Assembly: GCA_963575745.1 (NCBI GenBank)
Contig: CAUYUJ010012136.1
Location: forward strand, 1 to 64,000
Length of the DNA: 64,000 bases
Direction of reading: 5' to 3'
From: Prorocentrum cordatum
Taxonomy: Eukaryota > Sar > Dinophyceae > Prorocentrales > Prorocentraceae
The first letter of the stretch is position 1; every line of letters begins with the position of its first letter. The notes under the pieces were generated by a model that was given only the letters and a program-made list of their open reading frames with translations, had not been told where the DNA came from and ran no database searches. This document shows positions 54,723 to 64,000 of this stretch, piece after piece. The translations under genes and the position numbers were made by a program.

Positions 54723-54770
54723 GGATTCCTAAGGATTCTCAAGAATTCCTAACGATTCCTAAGGATTCCT
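54722..54770 (+). repeat. 10-bp CCTAAGGATT-type repeat, right block
   Basis: CGGATTCCTAAGGATTCTCA then AGAATTCCTAACGATTCC; same motif as the left block. Confidence 0.8.
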
Positions 54771-54935
54771 GGGGCTGGCGGATCTGTCCGGTTCCTTGTC
54801 CGGTTCCCGCCCAGACCACCCCCCAGGGGCGTCAAGATGTTCTCTTTTGACACCACTAGAACCTATCAGCAAAAGCTGTTAGGTAATATCCCAGTGCAAC
54901 CCTACCTAGGAGTTGGAGCCTCTAGGAAAGCAACA

Positions 54936-55305
54936 TCTACATCGACACCGACAGCTACATCTACATCTACACTTGCATATACACCTACATCAACATCAAC
55001 AGCGAGACTCACATCTACATCTACATCCACACCTACATCTACACCTACATCTACATCTACCTCTACATCTACACCTACATCCACATCTACACCTACACCT
55101 ACATCTACATCTACATCTACACTTTCGCATTGTTTTTGTTTCTGCTTTGCATTGCCTTTGCTTTTGCTCTTGCCTTTGCTTTTGCCTTTCCCTTTGCTTT
55201 TGCCGTTGCTTTCGCTGTTGTTTTTGCTTTGCTTTTGTTTTTGCTTTTGCCTGGTTTTGCTTTTGCTTTGCCTGCGCACAGACACACACACACACACACA
55301 CGCAT
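54936..55305 (+). repeat. (ACATCT)n, then (TTTTGC)n, then (AC)n
   Basis: Three different simple repeats follow each other: ACATCT/ACACCT to about 55130, TTTTGC/CTTTGC to about 55270, AC at 55277-55303. Confidence 0.95.
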
Positions 55306-55676
55306 GTTTTCGCATTCGCTCACCCGGTGTGCTTGAGAATGCTCCGGATCCGGCCTACACCGCACGACTTGGCATTGAGCAAGGTTGTGCAACATTTGCT
55401 ACACCGAACGTTCCTGCGAAACTGTACAGCAGCAGCCTCTCCCAGATCGGTTTGCAGATATAGAAAGACATTTAGGACATGCGATGATACGTCGGATTTC
55501 ATGTCTCCCGGCCGGTGCTATGCGCGAAACCTTCGTGAATCCTAAGGGCTCAAGCTGCCCCACTAAGCTCTCAAGATGGCCCACAGACGGACAACAGGCA
55601 TGGGAACATACGTGCGCACACACACACATATAAGTACATATGTATCTATATATAGCAGCAGCAATAGTGGATGCGG

Positions 55677-55840
55677 TGCTGCGCTATGCTATGCTATGCT
55701 CTGTTATGATATGCTATGCTATGCTATGCTGCGCAATGCTTTGCTGGGCTAGGCTCGGCTAGGCTCGGCTATGCTATGCTATGCTGCGCTATGTTATGCT
55801 GCGTTGTGCTATGCTATGCTCTGCTATGCTATGCTATGAT
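55677..55840 (+). repeat. (ATGCT)n pentanucleotide repeat
   Basis: About 30 units, with TGCGCT, GGCTC variants; flanked on the right by TTTTGCC units like those at 55130-55270. Confidence 0.95.
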
Positions 55841-56142
55841 ATTGTTTTGCCGTCGCTTTTGCCTTCGCTTTTGACTTTGTTGTTGCTTTTGCTTTGCACC
55901 CAGGGAGCGCGACTGGGGGAACCGCGCGTTTGCTTTTACCTTTGCTGTTGCCTTTGCTGGGCCCCCAGGGGACCGGGGGAACCGCCCGGGGCGCTTTGCA
56001 CTGCCCGGCCCTTTAAGCCAAGAAAGTAAGAACCCTTCTAGGCAGAGCCTAGGTGTGTGGGGGGGGGGGGGGAAACGGTTCTGGGACTCGGGTCGTTCTC
56101 CGAGGAGGTCTCGGGCGACAGAGGCCTCCAGGGTCCCAAGAC

Positions 56143-56222
56143 CGTGCGGTGACGGACCGTGCGGTGAGGTCTTGGGGGATTTCGAGGTCACCGCACGGTG
56201 TGTCACCGCACCGTTTCGGGAC
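56143..56222. repeat. Foldback repeat of GACCGTGCGGTGA
   Basis: Two direct copies (ACCGTGCGGTGACGG, ACCGTGCGGTGAGG) face their complements (GGTCACCGCACGGT, GTCACCGCACCGT) across 20-30 bp. The GGTCACCGCACGGTTTTGGG block recurs near 51855-51880. Confidence 0.75.
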
Positions 56223-56274
56223 TCCAGAAGCAGTGGCGAAGCGTCTTGGCGTGCCTATAGCCCTACCAAACAAT

Positions 56275-56409
56275 GTTCTAAGAACCCTTCAGTTCCCGCG
56301 GAATGTTCTTAGAACAATTCTGTTTTGTGGATTGTCCCGTTTTGTCGCATCGGGCTTCTGTTCTAAGAACGTTGCTATTGTTCTTAGAACATTTGCGGGT
56401 TCTAAGAAC
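56275..56409. promoter_or_regulatory. Cluster of five GTTCTWAGAAC palindromes
   Basis: The 11-bp sequence GTTCTAAGAAC or its complement GTTCTTAGAAC occurs at 56275, 56305, 56360, 56380 and 56399. Between sites the DNA is not repetitive, unlike a tandem array. It could be a binding-site cluster or the remains of an element; no gene is adjacent. Confidence 0.6.
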
Positions 56410-56530
56410 ATTTCGTGGTAGGACTATAGGGATGCCGGTACGGTCGGTCCCTGCTCAAAGGCAGAGCAGGCACGCGAGCGGGTTCGCCAGCCCCGCGTCT
56501 TTCTCGGTCGCGCGCAGAGGCGGGCATTCG

Positions 56531-56670
56531 AAGAAGAAAAACACACATAAACATAAACGTTTGGCGCTCCGCGCGGCTTTTTGGGATCCGCGCCTGGGCC
56601 TCCCAGTGGCGCTTCCAGCGCCACCCCTGGCACGCTCCGCGCGCCAGGGAGGGATGTCCAGCGCCAGGGA
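56531..56670. mobile_element. Foldback element, family M3, copy c (truncated)
   Basis: CATAAACATAAACGTTTGGC then GCTCCGCGCGGC...GGATCCGCGCCTGG on the left; right half stops after CCAGGGAGGGATGTCCAGCG, at the boundary of the next element. Confidence 0.6.
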
Positions 56671-56694
56671 GGTGAGCGGGTTCGCCAGCCTTGC

Positions 56695-56843
56695 GTCGGG
56701 CCTGTCCTTCTACAGGAGGAAGATTCAAACATTGTCCAAAAATAGTCGGAGGGCGATTGTTCGACTACTTTTGAACATTCTTGTTCTTTTGTGAATATTT
56801 TTCGGTCTCCGTCCAAAATCTGCCTGTAGGAGGACATGCCCGA
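56695..56843. mobile_element. Short TIR element, family M1, copy 4
   Basis: GTCGGGCCTGTCCTTCTACA then GGAGGAAGATTCAAAC on the left; GCCTGTAGGAGGACATGCCC then GAT on the right. 149 bp, like copy 3, with an A/T-rich interior carrying TTGTCCAAAAATAGTC. Confidence 0.8.
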
Positions 56844-57187
56844 TCTAACGCTAGCCCCTCTTCTTTTTCGGTCACGCGCAGAGGGGTGTACGGTAGGTTC
56901 GTGTCGTGTCGACCGGCGGCGACCCCGCCAGCGGCGCTCAACGTTGAACGCCGCGGGCGACCCAGAATCGTTCGGTGTGGAACGATTTGGACGTTTCGGA
57001 AACGGCCGATCGTTCCAGGTTGAACGGTCCCCGCGGTGTCAGAAACCAACGCCGAAGTCGGCACGGCACGGCGGGCCTCGTCTGTAGATGTAGTGCCAGC
57101 GCCCTTTGCAAACCAGCCTCCTGAGAAGCCTTCTCCCTGTACGCATCGCCAACCTTCATCCCCCGCTTCGTCCTGGGGAACCCAAAA

Positions 57188-57296
57188 GGTACCGATACCG
57201 CTACCCGCTACTCTCAGGGCCTCTCCAGGGGTGCGTTGTGACCAGAATGTCGAGGCGAATCCAGCAGTGGTGACGAGGGCCGCCCAAGAGGCCCAA
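57188..57296 (-). repeat. Dispersed ~110-bp repeat, copy 4 (inverted)
   Basis: Reads GGTACCGATACCGCTACC on the plus strand and so faces copy 5 at 58221-58338 as an inverted repeat. Confidence 0.75.
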
Positions 57297-57887
57297 AAAG
57301 ATGGATACGCTCGAAGGGTAGAGGTACAGGTACTCCGGGGGGGCGTCACCCACGCCGACAGCCCCACATCGACCCCCGTCGTGGGCAGCCACCGCGCGCC
57401 GAAGGCGCTCCGACTCCCGTCGCGGCGCGACGACGAGGCGAGGTTGACCCCCGTCGGGGGGGGTGCCCCCCACGCTTATTGGGAACAAAACCGAGTGCCT
57501 TCTCCTCTGACGTCCGACCCGATGATCGGCGCGCCCGAGGGGAGGGCTGAGGGGTCCCGAAGTCGCGCGCCTCCTCCGCGGCGCGCGGGCCCTGCACAAG
57601 AAGCTCCTGCAGCGAGGCCCGGCTGAGGAGGGTCGGGATTCCGCAAAGGGGGGGGGTGCCCTGGGGTGTACGTGAGTTCGATCGGTTCTTGCATCGAACC
57701 GGTCAAAACAGATGCCCCCCAGCCGCCGGCATCTCCCGATGGTTGCCGATAGATGGGGCATGCGGAGGGCATCTGTTTGCGGCAGTTCGGTGCACCAACG
57801 GATCGATCTCATGCCCGCCCTCAGGGTCACCACCCTTTGGTGGATCCCGAGAGGGAGCCCGGGGGGGGCGAAGCCCGGGTGAGTGGT

Positions 57888-58108
57888 TCTAGGCCTCCTA
57901 GATGGGGTCGGAGGATCACGCCGCATCGCCGATGCGGCTCGATGCGGAGCCCGATTTTCTTCACACGGACGTCGCCGATGCATTGCCGACGTCGCCGATG
58001 CATCGAAGCTGCATCGCCGATGCATCGCCGATGCATCGCCGATGTATCGCCGATGCGGCGCGATCCTCCGACCCCATCTACTCCGACCCCATCTAGGAAG
58101 CCTCTAGT
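57888..58108. mobile_element. TIR element, family M5, copy 1
   Basis: Ends CTAGGCCTCCTAGATGGGGT and complement; arms continue to CGGAGGATCACGCCGCATCG. The interior is made of GCATCGCCGAT units (self-complementary GATGCATC). It sits between copies 4 and 5 of the ~110-bp repeat. Confidence 0.8.
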
Positions 58109-58220
58109 GGTGGATGGACTGGCCGTGCATACTGCGCCGTTGTCGGTGGCCTCGGAAGGAGGAGTGGGGGGCTTCCCAGCAAATCATGGGGGCCCTGTGC
58201 TCAGAGGAGGACACCCTGGC

Positions 58221-58338
58221 CTCGTTTTCCCCTTTGGGGGGCCTCCTGGGAGGCCCTCGTCGCCACCGCTGGATTCGCCTCGGAATCCTCGCCAGAGTTC
58301 ACCCCGAGAGAGGTCTGGGGGGTAGCGGTATCGGTACC
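58221..58338 (+). repeat. Dispersed ~110-bp repeat, copy 5
   Basis: GGCCTCCTGGGAGGCCCTCG through GCTGGATTCGCCTCG to GTAGCGGTATCGGTACC; with copy 4 it delimits 57188-58338. Confidence 0.8.
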
Positions 58339-58369
58339 GTTTGGTTTCCCATGTGCGTCTTCGAAGCGC

Positions 58370-58525
58370 AATCTCTAGCATGCATAAACGTGCGCTAGCG
58401 TCTGGTGATCGATGAGAACGCGCCGATTCAGCGTTGATTCGCGTTGATTTAGCGCCGGCCAGCGTCGATGTAGCATCCATTAGCGTGGGTTCGTGTCGAT
58501 TCGCAAGAGCCAGCAAGACGGCACG
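58370..58525. repeat. Dispersed repeat with GCGTTGATT units, copy 2
   Basis: CTAGCGTCTGGTGATCGATG then CGCCGATTCAGCGTTGATTC matches 17365-17510. Confidence 0.6.
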
Positions 58526-58704
58526 GGAGGCTCCCGTGAGATGCCACCGAAAGGGGGGGCAAACGTCCACGCTTGCTGCTGGAGCTGGACAGGCCCTTCA
58601 GAGTTGCCGCGCGGACGCACGCCCTGCCTGGGCCACAGTCTTCGACTCGCCACCAGCTCCTCACAGGGTGAGTCAGCAGTGACAGGGGGTCTGAACCTGT
58701 CGTG

Positions 58705-58933
58705 ATGGGCCTGTTTTCCACCACCACCACCACCGTAAGTCGGAGGGGGAGGGAGTCCTCGTATTTCTCCTCCTCCTCTTCCTCCTCGTCCTCCTCCTCC
58801 TCCTTCTCGTCCTCCTCCCCCTCCTCCTCCTCCTCCTCCTCCTCCTCCTCCTCCTCCTCCTCCTCCTCCTCCTCCTCCTCCTCCTCCTTCCCCCCATCCA
58901 ACTTCTGGTGGTGGTGGTGGAAAACAGGCCCAG
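58705..58933. mobile_element. (CTC)n array bounded by perfect inverted repeats
   Basis: GGGCCTGTTTTCCACCACCA (58707-58726, extending to 58733) is exactly complemented by TGGTGGTGGAAAACAGGCCC at 58912-58931. The space between is almost all CTC/CTT. The arms look like TIRs of a small element whose interior was replaced by a microsatellite. Confidence 0.8.
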
Positions 58934-59255
58934 CATATCGCCTTTGCGTGTCCCCCGGCCGCGGCCAACGAGGCCACGGCACTCCCAGAGCGAGAGCGCC
59001 TCGACTCTGGGGCTCGGCCTGGCTGCCTCGGCAGGGGGAGGCTGCCCTCCTTGGGCGCGACGCTCCCGGGCCTCGTCGCTGAGCAGTGAGAGGGCGCAGC
59101 GCAGGCGTATGCCTGGGCCTCCTGGACTCAGGAGGGAAAGGCACACACAGGAAAGTATGAGAAAATAGGGGAAGTGGGGGGAAGACGAAAACCCAACAAA
59201 TCTAGGAACATGTGGGGAATCATGTTATCTGTGTGTATTTATGTGTGTGTGTGTC

Positions 59256-59494
59256 CTAGGGCACCTTCATGGACAGGGTCCGAGTAGATGGGGTCGAAGG
59301 GTCGCGCCGCATCGCCGATGCATCGGCGATGCGGCTCGATGTGGAGCCCGTGTTTCGCCACGCCGACGTCGCCGATGCATCGTCGACGTCGCCAATACAT
59401 CGCCGATGCATCGCCGATACATCGGCGATGCATTGGCAATGCGGCGCGATCCTTCGACCCCATCTACTCGGACCCCGTCTAGGAGGCCTCTAGT
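59256..59494. mobile_element. TIR element, family M5, copy 2
   Basis: Right end GACCCCGTCTAGGAGGCCTC then TAG; both arms share GGGTCCGAGTAGATGGGGTC then GAAGG.TCGCGCCGC. Interior of GCATCGCCGATGCATCGGCG units. It agrees with copy 1 at both ends and in unit type. Confidence 0.8.
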
Positions 59495-59499
59495 ATGGC

Positions 59500-60190
59500 A
59501 GAGTGGCAGAGGGGGGTAGATAAGAGCTTCCTCGAGCCAGATGATCCGTGGCGCACAGCATAGCTGGAGTGTGCCCAAGCGCTTGGATTGACGAGCGACA
59601 TGCAGCGTGCGCACCCATTCATTTCCATAGTGTTTCTTGATGCTGGTCACCTGGTCATCCTTGCGCTCATGCAAGTAGCTCATGGTATTCCTCACTCGCC
59701 TGCTCACCATCTCTCCGTATTTGCTTCCACTATTTGTGCCTGTGGTTGGAAGGTTTGGTGCCGACGCCAAGAACGAGGCAGAATGCATTCCTTTGGATCT
59801 GCGCTCAGAAGACCAGGATCTTGCGCACTCACTATGGCTGTCGCTGCTATGGTGCCTTTGTTTCCACTTCTGCTTCGTACGGTCCCCTCAGCGATCGCCG
59901 CATGCATCAACGCTGCGTATCATGCTTGAAAGCGTGACGCTGTAATTCGAACGGATTGGAAACGCACACTTGCACTCGCGTCAGATTGTTTGTGACAGCT
60001 CGCGTCTCCAGGCTCCTGAGGGTTGCAACAGCTAAGACGCTCTGCGGCAGCCTCGAATGCAATATCACACGATACGCCTCAGGGTTCGAATCGCTGCAAC
60101 ATGTGGCATATATTTCCCCGTGCGTCAGGATGCCGAAACATGTACGGCTCCCTTCCCCAGTGGGGAGAAGCGGTGTAACATGCGGGAGTA
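59500..60190. other. No gene recognised
   Basis: Composition is more balanced than around it. Frames are short and motif-free. A GGTTCGAATCG at about 60082 looks like a tRNA B box but no cloverleaf forms. Confidence 0.4.
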
Positions 60191-60194
60191 TACC

Positions 60195-61080
60195 GGCCCA
60201 ATCCGGTCGGTTACCTTCTTGAGACTCTGGGAGTCTTCTTGGGCGCTTCTTGGAATTCTCTTTGTGTTGTCTTGGACCGTCTTGAGGGAGTCTGGGTCTG
60301 GGAGTCACCTTGCGCCGTCTTGGCGCTATCTTGAGACGATCGGGGCATTTTGGCGAGCCTTTTGCGGGGAGTCGTGGAGGGCCTCCTTGAGGTCTCTTTG
60401 GGGCAAACAGAGTGAAAACGGTGATTGGCCTTGAGTGTATCATTGCTTCTGCGTTTGCCTTGTCGGGATTATTCTCGAGAGATTCCGAGAGGCCTCTTAG
60501 GCTTTCTTGGGCGCTGATGGGGCCCCGGGGCTATATTTGGAACTCTTTTGGGGTAGTTTGGAGTCAAACCGAAGCTCGGGATCAGCCTGGAGAGACGCAT
60601 GAGTCATCTGTGAATGGCTTCGCCGATCTCTCGATCCGGGAGCTTATTGTAAGATTGTCTGGGCCATCGTGGGATTCTCTTGGGGCCATGTTGGAGTCAA
60701 TAGGTTATCTCGTGGGGCCCTTTTAGGGGCTGTCTCTCTTGGGGCCCTCGTGGCGCTATTGGATCAAGACAGGGGGTGTTTTTTGATTGACCCTCTTATC
60801 GCAGCTCGAAAATCTTCCCTTGACCATTTTGCACCATCATGGAGGTCATATTCATGCGTTTTGGGGCCACCTTTCAATCATCTTGTCCCAAACGTCTTCC
60901 TAGGATGCCCCCTCCGAGAGGCTACAGCCATTCAACAACCCATTGTTTGTAGGATCTTGGCTTTGAGCGAAGGGGCCTGGTGCTCTTGGGTGCTCTGGGG
61001 GCCGTCTTGTAGCCGCTGTGAGGCCCTCTTGTGGCCCTTCTGGGCGATCTTAGAGCCACCTTGAGACTTCGGAAACTTAT
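60195..61080 (+). repeat. Degenerate 15-bp repeat (CTTGGGGCC type), block 1
   Basis: TCTTGGG/CCTTGAG motifs recur at about 15-bp spacing over most of the block, with strong divergence. The second block is at 63040-63540, same strand. Confidence 0.6.
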
Positions 61081-61462
61081 CGTAAGCGGAAAGGCATGAA
61101 GTCCAAAATTGGAAGGCAGCTCTCCCTAAACGCCTTACGCCCAGAGGGCTGGCGGGAGTCTGGAGGGTCTTGGGGCCCGTCCAATGGCCGTCTCGGGGCC
61201 TCTCTTCGTGAGGAGCTGTGGCAGGCGGGAGACGAGCAGGCGATACTCTGCACACTGTGCTGGCATCGTCTTTGCTCACGGAGCGCCCAACCCCCTCCGA
61301 CGATGGATGTCGCGCAAAAGGGGCCCGATCAATGGGGGGCAGCGAGGGCTGCAGAAAAGGGGCCCTGGAGGGCCGCTAGAAGGGCCATTTGGGGCTCAGG
61401 AGGGGGGCCCAAAATGGCCCCCAGAGGGCATTCCCTCCCCCCCCCCCTGATCGTCCCCCCAT

Positions 61463-61614
61463 CACAGTCCACTCGCATAGTAAGGATGGGCAGTCTTCCC
61501 AAGGGTACCCTTGCATCCTTGCCTCTGCGGCCGCGCCCCGCTCGAGAGGCTTCGAAGTGGGCGTCCAAGGCCCTTGCATCCTTCTCGCGAATCCTCACTG
61601 TGCGGGTTGACTGC
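61463..61614. mobile_element. Short TIR element, family M8, copy 2
   Basis: CACAGTCCACTCGCATAGTA then AGGATGGGC at the left; right end complement GCAGTCAACCCGCACAGTGA then GGATTCGCG. Interior matches 41414-41589 (ACCCTTGCATCCTTGCC; GGCCCTTGCATCCTT). The minus frames of both copies read GKDAR and PILT..VDC, a trace of shared sequence, not necessarily coding. Confidence 0.7.
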
Positions 61615-62221
61615 AAGCGCTGCCCAACGAAGCTTCTGCACCAGGCAGTCGGGATGCTTCTCCGCGGGCCCGCCAGCGCCGCGTCGAGGTCACGACGCTG
61701 GCCCTCGGCGGGCCTCTGGGAGGCCGAGCCTGGATGCGGCCGGACGGGGCCCACTTCCCGGCTCGATGCGACCGAGCCAATTCGGTGCCGAGTGTTTCTC
61801 GGCTCGATCTGATCTGACTCGGTTTCGATTGGGCCTCGCGTAGTGGAGGGGAGATGCATGGGGGGGGGGGGGGGGCAGCGAGGGCCGCAGAACAGGAGCC
61901 CTCCAGGGCCCCTAGAGGGGCCTTTTTCGGGCCCAGAACGGGGCCTCTGGGGTCCGAGAAGCGCACCTTCTTCCCCCCAAACTATCGCCCCCCATGAAGC
62001 GCCGATCCATTCGAATGCCCACCGAACCGATGCGGCTCGATGCGTACATGCCGCCTTTGTGAATCCTGGCGCGGTTGATCCGATGCGATCACGACTCCGT
62101 GCCGATGCAGCTCGATCTGGCGCATATCCCAATCCGACCCGTTTCTCCGATTCGATGTTGACCGATCCTGCGACGAGGCACGGTGCGGCATCTGCCTCGT
62201 CGAGCCCAGTGCTTAGTGTGT

Positions 62222-62405
62222 GTTGATCACGCGATCGGCGATCACATATTGCAGTGATAGGTGGATCACGTGATCGGTTCCGCTTGGTCACGCGATCGTC
62301 TGAAATGGACTGTGTGATCGATCTGTGACAGGCGCGGTAGCCATCGTGATCATGGCTGCGATCGGATCTCGTAATCGGGTGGCGTGATCGGCCGAGTGAG
62401 CAACC
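62222..62405. repeat. Cluster of TGATCACGCGATCGG-type motifs
   Basis: About a dozen GATC sites in 180 bp, arranged as variants of GGATCACGTGATCGG at irregular 10-40-bp spacing. Confidence 0.6.
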
Positions 62406-62635
62406 AGACGCTAAGGCCCAGCGGCCTCCCGGGCGGCCGCGCCAGCCGCTACTGCGCCAACCCCGAGTGCCAGGGCGCCTTCTGCGGCGCCTGCTTCGGC
62501 GGCGGCCCCGGTGCGGCGCACCGCGCGCGGCCGCCCCTGCCGGGCCGCACGTGATGTGGTCAACGATCACAGGGCCAGCCGGCTCCCTCCGACCCCCTGT
62601 GGCTGACCCAGGTTCGTACCGGCCCCCCTTTGCTC

Positions 62636-62815
62636 CAAGAGGAACAGCTTGTGCTCATAAACGTAGCCGTTACCTTTTGGGGCTCCGCGCGGATCTCTTG
62701 GCTATGCACTGACGGCGCCTCCCCTGGTGCGCTTCGCGCGACAGGGAGAGGGGTCCAGCGCCGGTCCAAGAAATCGGCGCGGAGATCCAGGAGTTTATGT
62801 TTACGCAGCTCTTTT
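62636..62815. mobile_element. Foldback element, family M3, copy d
   Basis: GGAACAGCTTGTGCTCATAA at the left, GGCTCCGCGCGGATCTCTTG arm, and right half GGTCCAGCGCCGGTCCAAGA to GTTTATGTTTACGCAGCTC. A (CTT)n tract (62812-62857) starts at its right end. Confidence 0.75.
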
Positions 62816-63039
62816 CGTCTTCGTCTTCTTCTTCTTCTTCTTCTTCTTCTTCTTCAACAACAACGGCACCCTACACTCGCCGATCAACGATTCGGGCAAC
62901 TCGATGGGCGGCGGGGGTAGGGTTCGCAACTCGTGGAGCAACTTGCGGAATCCGAACCCTACCCCCGCCTCCATCTGATTCAGGCGGATCGATGGTTGAA
63001 AGGGGGTAGGCTTTGGATGTCGCCACCTGTACGACCTGG

Positions 63040-63540
63040 GTTTGGGCTGGCCTTCTTCGGGTTGCTCTCTCGGGGGCTTCTTGGAAGTAGTTTTGGGGCC
63101 CGTTGTTGGCCTTCGGGGGGCCTCTTGGTAGCCTCTTGGGGCCTCTTGCTCTTGAGCGTGGGGGCCTCTTCGGGGCCTTTTGCTCCTGGGGGGCATCTCG
63201 AGGCCGAGGGCTCGAAATGTCCCTTCGGGTTCCCCATCTGGGCCCCCGCTTGGGGCCGTCTTTGGACCCTCTTGGGCCGTCCTGGGCGCCTCCTATTAGA
63301 CCGTCTTGGGGCCACCTTGGGGGCCTATGGGGCCATCTTGGGGGCGATCTTGGGGACCTCGTGGGCCGTCTTGGAGTGTCGGAGAGCCGAAAAGGCGAGA
63401 AGGCCAAAAGCCTTCAAGTACCTATGGGAAATCAATGGTGTTTGTCTCTTGGGGCCCTCTTGGGACGCCTCTTGGAACACTCTTGGGACGCCTTCAGGAC
63501 CTCTTGGCAGTGTTGATGCCATCTTGGGCGTAACCGAGTG
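63040..63540 (+). repeat. Degenerate 15-bp repeat (CTTGGGGCC type), block 2
   Basis: Clear register at 63300-63380: GTCTTGGGGCCACCT, TGGGGGCCTATGGGG, CCATCTTGGGGGCGA, TCTTGGGGACCTCGT. As 15 is a multiple of three, the frame stays open and gives WGHLG-like pentapeptides. Confidence 0.75.
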
Positions 63541-64000
63541 CCCCCGATATTAATCCCCCGGAGATAACTTAGTTCGGGTTTCCAGAAGGATCGTAGACTT
63601 TTTGCCCCGGCGAGTCGCACGTACGGATAGCACATAGCATATCACACGTTCGTGTTGACGGTTCTTCTCAAAGATAGCAATCCAGGGATAATGGCTCTTC
63701 GGCCGGCTCGGCGGCATCTCTGGCCTTCAGTCTGGCAGGCTGCGCTATACCGGAGTCCCGGAGGGCGCGCGCGGCACGCCCTCTGGAAGAGCGGGAAATC
63801 CCCGGGAAATCCTTGTGAAGCCGGCGGCGCAAGCCCTGAAGCCTTTTGTAAGACCCTACCACTCTGATTTTCTCAGGGCTGCATGTCGGGTATGGCCAGG
63901 ACCCTAGGTAAGGGGACCCGGTTAGTGGTAGGGCCCTGGAGCCCCTGAATTGGCCAGAATCATTAAACCAGGTTTGCCGTAGGTGGTGTTTTCCCGGGTG
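63541..64000. other. No gene; small inverted repeat at 63853-63933
   Basis: CCCTACCACT (63854-63863) and AGTGGTAGGG (63924-63933) form an 80-bp hairpin-like structure. Nothing else recognised up to the window end. Confidence 0.5.

Noticed and set aside
60024-60110. tRNA-like B box (GGTTCGAATCG)
   Set aside because: No acceptable acceptor stem, D arm or anticodon arm can be placed around it.
61329-62570. A 413-codon minus frame
   Set aside because: It runs through the M8 element and the GATC motif cluster, so most of it is explained by repeats.

Overview
The window reads as nuclear DNA of a dinoflagellate. The best single clue is a near-complete copy of the 22-nt dinoflagellate spliced leader embedded in genomic DNA at 9374-9395 (20 of 22 bases), just upstream of an intronless open frame. 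Supporting clues are the high GC, the huge load of simple-sequence repeats, the LINE-type reverse transcriptases that resemble those of dinoflagellate genomes, and the near absence of ordinary uninterrupted genes. The genus cannot be fixed from this; the repeat style recalls Prorocentrum, which is an impression and not a result.

Layout. 0-5 kb: no gene at first, then a cluster of short terminal-inverted-repeat (TIR) elements. 4.4-5.6 kb (minus): Cys-rich zinc-ribbon-like exon with a Glu-rich tail. 6.2-6.7 kb (minus): a frameshifted RNase H domain. 7-9 kb: GGA and GAC arrays. 9.37-10.8 kb (plus): spliced-leader relic and a 424-aa coiled-coil/CCCH zinc-finger protein, the best gene of the window. 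13.3-15.7 kb (plus): an open 5'-truncated LINE reverse transcriptase lying between two (CA)n tracts. 16-19 kb: foldback elements and CCT/GGA/ATC arrays. 19.4-21.5 kb: a lower-GC nested satellite (14-bp units inside ~580-bp repeats). 27-31.5 kb (plus): a decayed LINE. 33-38 kb: GAT, GTC, GGT and GAC arrays. 38.6-45.7 kb (minus): a second decayed LINE with N-terminal, endonuclease, reverse transcriptase, zinc finger and RNase H remnants in order. 45.7-51 kb: interrupted TIR elements and weak coding-like pieces. 52.0-52.9 kb (plus): a Cys-rich, single-pass membrane protein. 53.3-56 kb: a stack of different satellites. 56-64 kb: nested TIR elements, palindrome clusters and two blocks of a 15-bp repeat.

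How it works together: there is no operon or pathway here. Most recognisable protein sequence belongs to retroelements in different stages of decay, and most non-coding structure is short non-autonomous TIR elements (at least eight families, several with three to five copies in this one window) and satellites. The likely host genes are the CCCH protein, the Cys-rich membrane protein and the Cys-rich exon at 5 kb. Dinoflagellate genes are often split by introns with unusual boundaries, so exon limits outside the long open frames are guesses. No tRNA, rRNA, CRISPR or bacterial-type regulatory feature was found.
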